Origin: Acidobacteriota bacterium
Lineage (GTDB): Bacteria; Acidobacteriota; Terriglobia; Terriglobales; Acidobacteriaceae
Length of the DNA: 25,833 nucleotides
Reading direction: 5' to 3'
Assembly (NCBI GenBank): GCA_021778315.1
Contig: JAJYCQ010000025.1
Coordinates: forward strand, 1 to 25,833
Of the stretch, positions 15,017 to 22,596 are shown in pieces. Under the pieces are notes generated by a model. The model saw nothing but the letters and a program-made list of their open reading frames with translations. It was not told where the DNA came from and searched no databases. The stretch's first letter is position 1; the number at the start of each line of letters is the position of its first letter. The translations under genes were made by a program, and so were the position numbers.

Positions 15017-17563
15017 TCATTCCTGCGGCTGATCCTTAGGCATGTCCTTGCCCGTACCAAAGATCTTCTGCAACAAATTGCGATGTTTGGCTGGGTCTGC
15101 TGGCTGTGAATCAGTTGTAGTCTGCGTGGGAGCAGTTGCAGCAGTAGCAGGAGTGGCAGCGGCTGAGGCTGCGGCTGGCTTCTCCGACTTCCCTCCGAAG
15201 AAGCTGAAGATCTTGCTTCCCAGTGACTGAGAGTTTTCGCCCATGTGGGAGCAGGTGCTTTGGGGCGCTGTACCGACAAGGAATGCTGCCGAGAAGGTAT
15301 CAGCCGGACAGGAGTCGTCAGCGATCAGGTCTGTCGCGCGGTCGATGCGCAGCACCTCGACGCCGTCTGGCGGCGTGAAGGGCTTCATGTCCGAATACTG
15401 CGGGATGCGAATGGCACGATTCATAAATCCGGCCCAGATGGGAGCGGCTGCGTCGGCGCCCTGAAGCTTGATGTCGGCGTAGTCGTCGTTGCCGATCCAG
15501 ATGATGCAGAGCAGGTTAGATGAGTAGCCGGCGAACCATGCGTCGTTGGAGGTTCCGGTCTTGCCAGCAGCAGGCGCTGTGAAGCCGTGGGTACGGACCG
15601 AAGCTGCTGTACCGCGGGCCATGACGCCTTCGAGTAGAGACTGCGTAAGGAAGGCTACGCGAGGATCGAGGACCTGCTTCGCCTCAGGTGCGAAGTCTGC
15701 AACAATATCGCCGTTGGCGTTGCGGACGCTGGCAAGCACCCAGGGTTTGAGGTGTACGCCGTTGTTAGCGAAGACGGTATAGGCCCCTGCCATGTCGATC
15801 GGTGTAGCGTCGTAGGTGCCGATCGCCATGGAGGGCGTTGCCCGAGCGTTCACAATGCCGACGGAGTGAGCCAGCGTTGCGACATTGTCGTACCCGACCT
15901 TTTGCGCAAGGGCGATCGTAGCTATATTCAGCGAGTGTTCGATCGCCTGGGCAGCTGTCACCATACCTGGGTATTCGCCCTTGACGAAGTTTCCGGGGAT
16001 GTAGGGCTTGCCGTTGGTACTGAAGTCCTGCGGGTCGTCGTTGAGCTTGGTCAGGGCAGTGAAGACACCACCGCCATCGAGCGTGGTGCCTGCGAGCGAC
16101 GTGTCGTATGCGGTCGCATAGACGAAGGGCTTGAAGATAGATCCCGTCGGACGCTCTGCTATGGCGTGATTCAGTTGCGAAATGCCATAATTGCGGCCGC
16201 CGACCAGCGCGAGGATCTGACCAGTGTGCGGGTTGAGTGCCACAAGTGCGACTTGTGGATAGTTGATGGGTGTTGTGTCATTGCCCTTCTTGTGATGGGC
16301 CGCGTAGCGCTTGCGAACGAGTTCGTCGACATTCTTCATGCCGGCTTCGACGGCATCAGACGCGGCGCGCTGCAACTCGGGGTCAAGCGAGGTGTAGATG
16401 CGGAGAGCACCACGTGAAGTTTCGGAGTCCCCCAATCGCTGCACAATCTGATCGTGAACGAGGTCGACGAAGTACGGAGCTTCACTCCCGTCTGCGTTGG
16501 GCGGCGCAAGCCGAATCGGCTCAGCCTTTGCCTTTTCTGCTTCAGCGGGAGAGATGGCTTCGGTCTCGACCATCGAGTCGAGTACGAGGTTGCGCCTCTC
16601 CATCGCGCGCTCTGGATGCCTGTAAGGAGCAAAGTAATTTGGACGCTGAATCATGCCAGCGAGCAGCGCGCACTCTGCAAGATCAAGTTGCCGCAGATCC
16701 TTACCGAAGTAGGCTTGCGCGGCTTCACCGAAGCCATTGATCGAGAAGGAGCCACGCTGTCCCAGGTTGATCTGATTAGCGTACATCTCGAAGATCTGCT
16801 GCTTATTGAAGCGAGCTTCAAGCTGAAACGTAATCATGACCTCAGCGATTTTTCGCGAGTAGGTCTTCTCGGGAGATAGAAAAAAACCGCGTGCCAACTG
16901 CTGCGTCAAAGTGGATCCGCCACAGTTCATGCGGTGAGCGAGAACATCCTCAAACGCGCACTTTGCTGTGCGAACGTAATTAATTCCGGAGTGCTCAAAG
17001 AATCGTCGATCTTCAATTGCGAGGACGGCTTGTACCAAGCGCGGCGGAATCTGGCTGTACGTAACGAGACGACGCTTGGTGCGATTCTTATCCTCGGACA
17101 GGGCGGTGATGAGCTGCGGCTCCAGCTTGTAGGCGGAGAGTGCTGCCCCATTCTCCGCAGTGATGCTCTGCACCTGGCCGCCGGTGGTGGTGATGGTGGC
17201 GCCGTCCATGGCGAGGTAACTTTGTGGACCGGGCTTGATGAGTATCGAGTTGCCGCGAAGCTCATAACTGCCGAGTTTTGTGTTGCCGTCGTATCCTGCG
17301 CGACGCAGCGCTGCAGCAATGGATGCGGCGGAAAGCTGTTGTCCAGGACGCACCTCTTGCGGAGCGGCATAGACCTGAGACGTGGATGCAAAGAGCGGAC
17401 CCTTGGCTAGCCTTTCATCGACGAGTCCTCGATATTCGTGGTAGTAGTAGCCGAAGATTGCTGCGCCAATTGCTGCGATGACCACGACCAGCAAAAGAGC
17501 AGCGCGCACGATCTGCCACAAAAGGGGATGGTTCGTGCTACCGAGTTTGACTTTGACTGGCAT
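15017..17563 (-). CDS. mrcB: Class A penicillin-binding protein (PBP1b type)
   Basis: This 848-residue bifunctional peptidoglycan synthase has a short cytoplasmic N-terminus, one membrane helix (about 18-41), a UB2H-like region (about 60-150) and a GT51 glycosyltransferase. The GT51 part has catalytic Glu184 in IEDRRFFEH, GGSTLTQQLAR at 215-225 and Glu249 in QLEARFNKQ. The transpeptidase has Ser475-x-x-Lys478 in PTGSIFKPF, Ser544-Leu-Asn546, and Lys668-Thr-Gly. All catalytic residues are present. The last 60 residues are Ala/Thr/Pro-rich and low complexity. It polymerises and crosslinks lipid II-derived glycan in the periplasm. It follows proS by only 20 bases and is probably the last gene of kdsD-proS-mrcB. 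The PBP1b assignment rests on the region before GT51; PBP1a cannot be fully excluded. Confidence 0.92.
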   Translation of the reverse strand: MPVKVKLGSTNHPLLWQIVRAALLLVVVIAAIGAAIFGYYYHEYRGLVDERLAKGPLFASTSQVYAAPQEVRPGQQLSAASIAAALRRAGYDGNTKLGSYELRGNSILIKPGPQSYLAMDGATITTTGGQVQSITAENGAALSAYKLEPQLITALSEDKNRTKRRLVTYSQIPPRLVQAVLAIEDRRFFEHSGINYVRTAKCAFEDVLAHRMNCGGSTLTQQLARGFFLSPEKTYSRKIAEVMITFQLEARFNKQQIFEMYANQINLGQRGSFSINGFGEAAQAYFGKDLRQLDLAECALLAGMIQRPNYFAPYRHPERAMERRNLVLDSMVETEAISPAEAEKAKAEPIRLAPPNADGSEAPYFVDLVHDQIVQRLGDSETSRGALRIYTSLDPELQRAASDAVEAGMKNVDELVRKRYAAHHKKGNDTTPINYPQVALVALNPHTGQILALVGGRNYGISQLNHAIAERPTGSIFKPFVYATAYDTSLAGTTLDGGGVFTALTKLNDDPQDFSTNGKPYIPGNFVKGEYPGMVTAAQAIEHSLNIATIALAQKVGYDNVATLAHSVGIVNARATPSMAIGTYDATPIDMAGAYTVFANNGVHLKPWVLASVRNANGDIVADFAPEAKQVLDPRVAFLTQSLLEGVMARGTAASVRTHGFTAPAAGKTGTSNDAWFAGYSSNLLCIIWIGNDDYADIKLQGADAAAPIWAGFMNRAIRIPQYSDMKPFTPPDGVEVLRIDRATDLIADDSCPADTFSAAFLVGTAPQSTCSHMGENSQSLGSKIFSFFGGKSEKPAAASAAATPATAATAPTQTTTDSQPADPAKHRNLLQKIFGTGKDMPKDQPQE

Positions 17564-17583
17564 AGGATAAGGAACAGAAGTGC

Positions 17584-19440
17584 CTAATGCTTGGACGCAA
17601 CGAGCAATGATTTGAGATGCGTTGTTATGGAATCTAAAGGAAGATCTGTCGTGGACTGATTTCGGCGATCCACCAATTCAAGTTGCCCCTCGGCGAGCTT
17701 CTTACCGATGTTGATACGGTAGGGAACTCCGATCAATTCAGCATCCTTGAACTTCACTCCAGCGCGCTCGTCACGATCATCAAGCAGTACGTCGATTCCT
17801 GCTGCCTCTATTTCTGCAGCCAGTTTCTCGCCAGCCGCGAGCAGTTCCGTTTCGCGCACATTCGTGATGGTCACGATGACCTCGTAGGGCGCGATGCTGG
17901 GGGGCAGAGCGTACTGCTCGGTCGCGGACTGGGCGGCGAATTTTGCCGCACTGGATTCGATGGCCGCTGTGAGAATGCGTTCGATGCCGATGCCGTAGCT
18001 GCCCATGATGGGCGTGACCTCTTTGCCATTGGAGTCGAGTACGCTTGCTCCCATGGACTTGGAGTACTTGTAGCCGAGCTTGAAGATATGCCCAATCTCG
18101 ACCGCCTTGCCGAGGCGCAGAGGTTCGCCACCCAGGGGATCGAGTTCCCCCTCATTGATGTTGCGAATGTCGGCGATGAGGGTCGGGGTGAAGTCGCGGC
18201 CTGGCGTGACGTTGCGGTAGTGGTAGTCGAGCTTGTTTGCTCCGGCAACCAGATTGGCGCGGCCTTCCAGCCCGAGATCCATCACGACGATGGTCTTCAA
18301 ACCTTCGCTGGGTTTCTCCCGCAGCACGCCCTTGAGCTTTGCGAGCGCTTTGCCCGAGTTAAGGCCATTGAGCGAACCTTGGGTCATTACCTCAGCAATA
18401 CCGATTGGACCAAGGAATCCGGCGGGACCTCCGATGTGTAGTTCAAGCTCCTCGGGAAGCATTGGGCGAAGCTCAGCGATACCAGCGATGGCGGAGAGCT
18501 TGGTCTCATTGACTTGGTGATCGCCACGGAGAAATGCGACGACTGGTCGCGGCAGAGACTCGGATGTGATCGTGGTGGGAAGCCCCATGAAGGCGACGCA
18601 CTTGATGTCCTGCGAAGCCTGGATGCTGAAGAACTCTGTGACATCGGCGATTGAGGCTTTGCCCGGTGTGTGGACGAGTTCGGGCAGGCCATCTCCGGTG
18701 GGCTGCAGATCGTCGACAGGAGCGAGCTTGCTGGTCGCCTTCTCGAGGTTGGCTGCATAGCCGGAAACGGAGCTTGCGATGAGGTCTTCGCCGGCTTCGG
18801 TGTAGACCATGAACTCTTGAGACTGTGACCCGCCCATTGCGCCCGAATCGGCTTCGACGGCGACAAACTCAAGACCGCAACGCGTGAAGATCGTGCGATA
18901 TGCTGCATCGTGTTTGTCGTAGCTGAGGTCGAGACCTGCGGCATCGATGTCGAAGGAATAGGCGTCCTTCATGATGAACTGGCGAACTCGAAGCAGACCG
19001 GACTTCGGGCGCGGCTCGTCGCGGAACTTGGTCTGAATCTGGTACCAGATCTGGGGGAGCTGCTTGTAGCTGCGCAACTCGTTACGAGCAATGGAGGTCA
19101 TGACCTCTTCGTGCGTCATCGCGAGGCAGAGCTCAGCGCCTTTGCGATCCTTGAGGCGGAACATGTTGTCGCCCATTCCGGTCCAGCGGCCGGACTCCTG
19201 CCATATTTCTGCAGGGTTCAGCGCGGGCAGAAGGAACTCCTGGCCGATCTTGTCCATCTCTTCGCGAACGATCGCGATGATCTTGTTCAGGGAGCGCTGT
19301 CCGAGCGGCAGGTAGTTGTAGATGCCTGCGCCAAGTTGGCGGATATAGCCGGCGCGGAGGAGGAGCTTGTGGCTGGCGACTTCCGCGTCTGCCGGAGCCT
19401 CGCGGAGTGTAGGGATGAAGAGCTTGGACCAACGATGCAT
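17584..19440 (-). CDS. proS: Prolyl-tRNA synthetase, bacterial type with editing domain
   Basis: This 618-residue class II aminoacyl-tRNA synthetase charges tRNA-Pro. Motif 1 covers about 27-47 ([21 protein letters not shown]). Motif 2 is [25 protein letters not shown] at 139-163. The inserted YbaK-like editing domain, which removes mischarged alanine, spans about 225-410 and retains the conserved lysine at 280 (DIKCVAF). Motif 3 [11 protein letters not shown] is at 480-490, and the C-terminal anticodon-binding domain follows. Length and domain order are typical of the bacterial enzyme. It sits 48 bases after kdsD and 20 bases before the PBP gene on the same strand, so co-transcription with cell-envelope genes is likely. 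Confidence 0.97.
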   Translation of the reverse strand: MHRWSKLFIPTLREAPADAEVASHKLLLRAGYIRQLGAGIYNYLPLGQRSLNKIIAIVREEMDKIGQEFLLPALNPAEIWQESGRWTGMGDNMFRLKDRKGAELCLAMTHEEVMTSIARNELRSYKQLPQIWYQIQTKFRDEPRPKSGLLRVRQFIMKDAYSFDIDAAGLDLSYDKHDAAYRTIFTRCGLEFVAVEADSGAMGGSQSQEFMVYTEAGEDLIASSVSGYAANLEKATSKLAPVDDLQPTGDGLPELVHTPGKASIADVTEFFSIQASQDIKCVAFMGLPTTITSESLPRPVVAFLRGDHQVNETKLSAIAGIAELRPMLPEELELHIGGPAGFLGPIGIAEVMTQGSLNGLNSGKALAKLKGVLREKPSEGLKTIVVMDLGLEGRANLVAGANKLDYHYRNVTPGRDFTPTLIADIRNINEGELDPLGGEPLRLGKAVEIGHIFKLGYKYSKSMGASVLDSNGKEVTPIMGSYGIGIERILTAAIESSAAKFAAQSATEQYALPPSIAPYEVIVTITNVRETELLAAGEKLAAEIEAAGIDVLLDDRDERAGVKFKDAELIGVPYRINIGKKLAEGQLELVDRRNQSTTDLPLDSITTHLKSLLVASKH

Positions 19441-19488
19441 ATCCCTCTGATTGTATCGGAGTGGAACGAATCCCTCCGGTTGAGGGCC

Positions 19489-20481
19489 TCAGGAGAGGAG
19501 GTCGTGGAGATGCAGGATGCCGACGGCTCCCGTCTTTGCGGTGCCATCCGTCGTGACGACGAGTGCGGTGATTTTGTGGCGTTCCATGAGCGCGAGCGCG
19601 TCTCCGGCGAAAATGCTTGGAGCGACGGTCCGTGGAGATGCGTTGAGGATCTCGGCTGCGGTCTGGTGAAATGCCTCGGGGCCGCTAGTGGCGAAGAGTC
19701 TGCGGAGATCGCCGTCGGAGAGAATACCGAGGAGCTTGCCAGCGGACTGAATGGTGGTCATGCCGAGACGTTTGGCGGACATTTCGTGGATGATCTGCGG
19801 GAGCGTTGCGTCGGGTGGGACGACGGGAATGGCTTCGCCGCTGTGCATGAGCTGATCGATGGTGATGAGGCGCTTGCCGAGTTGGCCTCCTGGGTGGAGC
19901 TCGGCGAAGTCCAGTGGCTGGAAGTTGAGGCGGCGACTTACATCAATGGCGAGTGCGTCGCCTAGCGCTAGCATGGCGGTTGTGGACGCTGTGGGTGCCA
20001 GTTGGTGGTTGCAGGCTTCGCGATCGACGCTGACGTCGAGGACGTGCTTGCTGGCTTTCGCGAGCGTGGAGTCTGCACAGCCGGTGAAGCTGACCAGTAT
20101 GATGCCGAGACGCGGCAGAATTGGGAGAAGTCGAAGTAGTTCTTCGGTCTCGCCAGAGTAGGAGAGGGCGAGGAGAACGTCTCCGGAGTGGAGTAGGCCG
20201 AGGTCGCCGTGGAGAGCTTCTGTGGGGTGCAGGAACTGTGCGGCGGTTCCGGTGGAGAGCAGCGTTGCGGCGATCTTGCGGGCGATGAGGCCGCTTTTGC
20301 CGATGCCCGTGAGGACGACGCGATGGCCGCGCTGGGAGGTTGCGGCGAGGAGGGAGGCGACCTGTTCGAAGGCTTCGCGCTGCGGACCTTCGAGCCGCCG
20401 GGCAATTTGCTCGAGGGCGGCGGCTTCGATGCGGACTAGTTCGGCTGGGCTGCAGTCGTCGGATTGGGGGAGGTTGGTCAT
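19489..20481 (-). CDS. kdsD: Arabinose-5-phosphate isomerase (SIS + two CBS domains)
   Basis: This 330-residue protein interconverts ribulose-5-phosphate and arabinose-5-phosphate, the first committed step to KDO of lipopolysaccharide. The SIS domain covers about 40-190 with TGIGKSGLIARKIAATL at 58-74, HGDLG at 91-95, SYSGET at 107-112 and LAPTASTTAMLALGDALA at 161-178. The linker AELHPGGQLGKRL (193-205) holds the His196 expected to be catalytic. Two CBS domains fill 205-330, ending GILHLHDLL. I chose the ATG at 20481, which gives the normal family length. The frame stays open upstream to 20841 but that stretch overlaps the divergent thioredoxin gene and shows no similarity. It is the head of the kdsD-proS-mrcB operon. 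Confidence 0.94.
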   Translation of the reverse strand: MTNLPQSDDCSPAELVRIEAAALEQIARRLEGPQREAFEQVASLLAATSQRGHRVVLTGIGKSGLIARKIAATLLSTGTAAQFLHPTEALHGDLGLLHSGDVLLALSYSGETEELLRLLPILPRLGIILVSFTGCADSTLAKASKHVLDVSVDREACNHQLAPTASTTAMLALGDALAIDVSRRLNFQPLDFAELHPGGQLGKRLITIDQLMHSGEAIPVVPPDATLPQIIHEMSAKRLGMTTIQSAGKLLGILSDGDLRRLFATSGPEAFHQTAAEILNASPRTVAPSIFAGDALALMERHKITALVVTTDGTAKTGAVGILHLHDLLS

Positions 20482-20587
20482 GGTGTATCGGTGGTGATGG
20501 ACAGACAGAATGCTAGCAGACGCGGAGAACAGCGATAGAATATAGACAGCGCTGGAGCATGTCCGACCGGCGCCGAAGGATGTTCTT

Positions 20588-21202
20588 GTGGCACGTCGCT
20601 TGGCTGTATTGGGATTGCTGGTAATTGGTGTAACGATGATGATCGTGGCCGGAATGCATAATCTGCGTGCTCGGCGCGAGGCGATACAGAAGGCGCAGCA
20701 GAGTGAAGTTGTGCTGACGAAAGTGGATTCGCCGGCGAGCAGCGATTCGGATCCGATGGCGCAGACTATGATGGGCAAGGTGGCTCCCAACTTCACGCTG
20801 GTCGATATCAAGGGCAAGAAGGTCTCGCTGGCTGACTTCAAGGGACATGCCGTTGTGGTGAACTTCTGGGCTACCTATTGCGGTCCATGCAAGCTGGAGA
20901 TGCCCTGGTTTCAGGATCTTGGAGCGAAGTATCAGGCGAAGGGCCTGGTGATTCTTGGGCTCGACCAGGATGATGGAATGGCGACTGAGGAGGTTGCTGC
21001 GGCGTCGCGGCGGGTGGGGGTCACCTATCCGATTCTGATGCCGGATGACAAGGTTGCGAAGGATTATCAATTGAGCGACTATCTGCCGGAGACCTACTAC
21101 ATCGGGCGAAATGGCAAGGTGGTGGACCAGACCATTGGTGCTCATTCGAAGGATGAGCTGGAAGCCGATATTCAGAAGGCGATTGCCACAGGTGGACAGT
21201 AA
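20588..21202 (+). CDS. TlpA-like membrane-anchored thioredoxin
   Basis: This 204-residue protein has an N-terminal signal anchor (about 1-23), a linker, and a TlpA/AhpC-type thioredoxin domain (about 62-195). It carries GKVAPNFTLVDIKGKKVSL and the active site FWATYCGPCK with Cys98 and Cys101; the later cis-Pro is probably in LPETYYI. It would reduce protein thiols or haem-pathway partners on the outer face of the membrane. AAGGA seven bases upstream supports the GTG start. The stop overlaps the next start (TAATG), so it is translationally coupled to the DsbD-like gene. It is divergent from kdsD with 106 bases between. Other possible roles include ResA-like cytochrome maturation. Confidence 0.9.
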   Translation: MARRLAVLGLLVIGVTMMIVAGMHNLRARREAIQKAQQSEVVLTKVDSPASSDSDPMAQTMMGKVAPNFTLVDIKGKKVSLADFKGHAVVVNFWATYCGPCKLEMPWFQDLGAKYQAKGLVILGLDQDDGMATEEVAAASRRVGVTYPILMPDDKVAKDYQLSDYLPETYYIGRNGKVVDQTIGAHSKDELEADIQKAIATGGQ

Positions 21203-21735
21203 TGCAGGAGTTAGAGATTAGGGAACAGGGATTAGGGCTGTTGTGGCGTGGGCTGGCGGTCGTGGCGCTGATGACCTGCGCTGTGAGCGCGCAGGAGATT
21301 CAGTTGGGTGGCGCGCGGGCGGCGGCGCAGAAGGGACATGTGGTTCTGGTCTCCGATACGATTGCGGTTCCGGCTGGAAAGCCAGAGTTTGCTGAGCTGC
21401 GCTTCCATGTGGACCCGGGGTTTCATATCAACTCGCATACGCCGATGGATGACCTGCTGATTCCGACGATGCTGCGACTGGACGTTACGCCAGGCGTGAA
21501 TGTGTTGGCGGAGGAGTATCAAAAGGGCACGGCGTTTCGGCTGAGCGTGGGTTCGGGTGGGGCACCGGGCGAGACGCTGGATGTCTACCAGGGGGACTTC
21601 CGGGTGAACGTGCGGCTGGTGGTGCCGAAGGGTGCATCGACGCTGACTGGGACGCTGCACTATCAAGCCTGCGATAACACGGCTTGCTTCCCGCCGAAGA
21701 CGCTTCCGGTGATGATTGCCGTGACGGGCCAGTAG
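21202..21735 (+). CDS. Stand-alone DsbD N-terminal domain protein
   Basis: This 177-residue exported protein matches the immunoglobulin-like N-terminal domain of thiol:disulfide reductase DsbD (PF11412). It has FHINSHTPMDDLL at about 74-86 and the redox site YQACDNTACFPPKTLP with Cys157 and Cys162. The usual DsbD membrane core and C-terminal thioredoxin are missing. The coupled TlpA-like protein may supply the thioredoxin part, but the membrane electron carrier is not in this window. The ATG at 21202 overlaps the previous stop. Between it and the hydrophobic signal segment (about 15-31) lies a seven-base tandem repeat encoding ELEIREQGLGL. A TTG at 21241 just after the repeat would give a more ordinary signal peptide starting WRGLAVVALM. 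Confidence 0.85.
   Translation: MQELEIREQGLGLLWRGLAVVALMTCAVSAQEIQLGGARAAAQKGHVVLVSDTIAVPAGKPEFAELRFHVDPGFHINSHTPMDDLLIPTMLRLDVTPGVNVLAEEYQKGTAFRLSVGSGGAPGETLDVYQGDFRVNVRLVVPKGASTLTGTLHYQACDNTACFPPKTLPVMIAVTGQ
21211..21238 (+). repeat. Four-copy heptanucleotide tandem repeat inside a coding region
   Basis: TTAGAGA, TTAGGGA, ACAGGGA and TTAGGGC follow one another without a gap. Seven is not a multiple of three, so gain or loss of a unit would shift the frame of the DsbD-like gene if it starts at 21202, but not if it starts at the TTG at 21241. Confidence 0.75.
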
Positions 21736-21789
21736 GGCCTGTCCGCTGCTGGCCGGCTATGTCCAGTCGGAGTACCCAAGCGGAGGGGT

Positions 21790-21980
21790 ACCCCCCCTCC
21801 CCCCTGGTTTTGTAAAATCTCTGGAATCAATAGATACGATTTCCACAGGCTGTAAAATATTCCATTCAGGCGGGTTGCGGGCAAAATATTCAAAACATTG
21901 GGGTTACGGGTTTTGTGTCTGCAAGCTGCTCATTGCAGAACGGTTGCAGTCAAAATATTCATTCGATTGGGGTTAGTCGA
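21790..21980 (+). repeat. Poly-C/AAAATATTC intergenic element, copy 2
   Basis: It opens with C7-T-C6 at 21791-21804 and TGGTTTTGTAAAATC. Three AAAATATTC boxes follow at 21854-21862, 21883-21891 and 21952-21960. The last two are preceded by GGTTGCGGG and GGTTGCAGT and followed by CATTGGGGTTA or GATTGGGGTTA, so the element is built of degenerate internal repeats. It matches the minus-strand element in front of the helicase gene. Confidence 0.65.
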
Positions 21981-22293
21981 TTGGGGTGGGGCGGGGCGCT
22001 GTGGATTTTAGGCTCTAGTCCAATTATAGCGAGCGGGGACTGGGATCATGCCAGATTTTTAGATTTATTATCTGGTTTTATTTGTTGGAGTTGCGGGAAA
22101 TTTTGGGTGCTGAGGGGCTTGACAGTCCTGCGCGGAGGGCGAGGGCCCGAGCCTGGGGTTAGGCGGGGTGGGTGGAGAGGGAGAGGGTGTTGCCGTCGGG
22201 TCTTTGAACCAGACTGGATGGGGCTCCGCCGGGGGCGGTCTAGGCGCAGCAGGGTGAGGAAGGTGCGAGCGGCCTTTGTGAGCCAACACCGTC

Positions 22294-22348
22294 GGGGTCC
22301 TTCGACTGCGTAGCTCGCGGAGGCGCGAGCTACTTCGCTCAGGATGAC
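22294..22348 (+). repeat. GGTCCTTCG...AGGATGAC repeat carrying a hairpin insert
   Basis: The outer halves are GGGGTCCTTCGACT and TTCGCTCAGGATGAC. Between them a perfect ten-base stem GTAGCTCGCG/CGCGAGCTAC (22310-22319 with 22324-22333) closes on the loop GAGG. The shorter copy at 22449 lacks the insert. Confidence 0.7.
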
Positions 22349-22448
22349 AGAATGTGGGGTGGCGCCAGGGAAGAACGGGAGGAAGCAGGTTCCTCGCTGC
22401 GCGTGGAAAGACAGCCAGAAAAGCAAGGGCAACGGCAACAGCCAATAC

Positions 22449-22477
22449 GGGGGTCCTTCGCTTCGCTCCAGGATGAC
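22449..22477 (+). repeat. GGTCCTTCG...AGGATGAC repeat, short form
   Basis: GGTCCTTCGCTTCGCTCCAG followed by GATGAC repeats the flanks of the unit at 22294-22348 without its hairpin. Similar GGCAA-rich low-complexity DNA lies on both sides. Confidence 0.65.
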
Positions 22478-22596
22478 GGCGAAAAACAAACAACGGCAAA
22501 AGCAAAAGCCAATGCAGGTCTCTCCACTGCGTCCGTAAAAACGAGGACGCCGGTCGAGACGACCACGTGTGGAGATACTATTTGCGGTATGGGGTG

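Larger units (their letters stand above)
21736..22596. other. Gene-free region of about 860 bases filled with repeats
   Basis: No reading frame here looks real; long frames on the minus strand are translations of repeat DNA. From left to right it holds a poly-C/AAAATATTC element (about 21790-21980), a G-rich stretch without recognisable content (about 21980-22290), two GGTCCTTCG...AGGATGAC units, low-complexity GGCAAAAGC-like runs around them, and a six-base-stem hairpin at 22529-22550 before the end of gltX. Confidence 0.7.

Noticed and set aside
14500..17500. Replication origin at the skew reversal
   Set aside because: No cluster of DnaA boxes, no AT-rich unwinding region and no dnaA/dnaN neighbours were seen. 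Only the skew change itself is reported.
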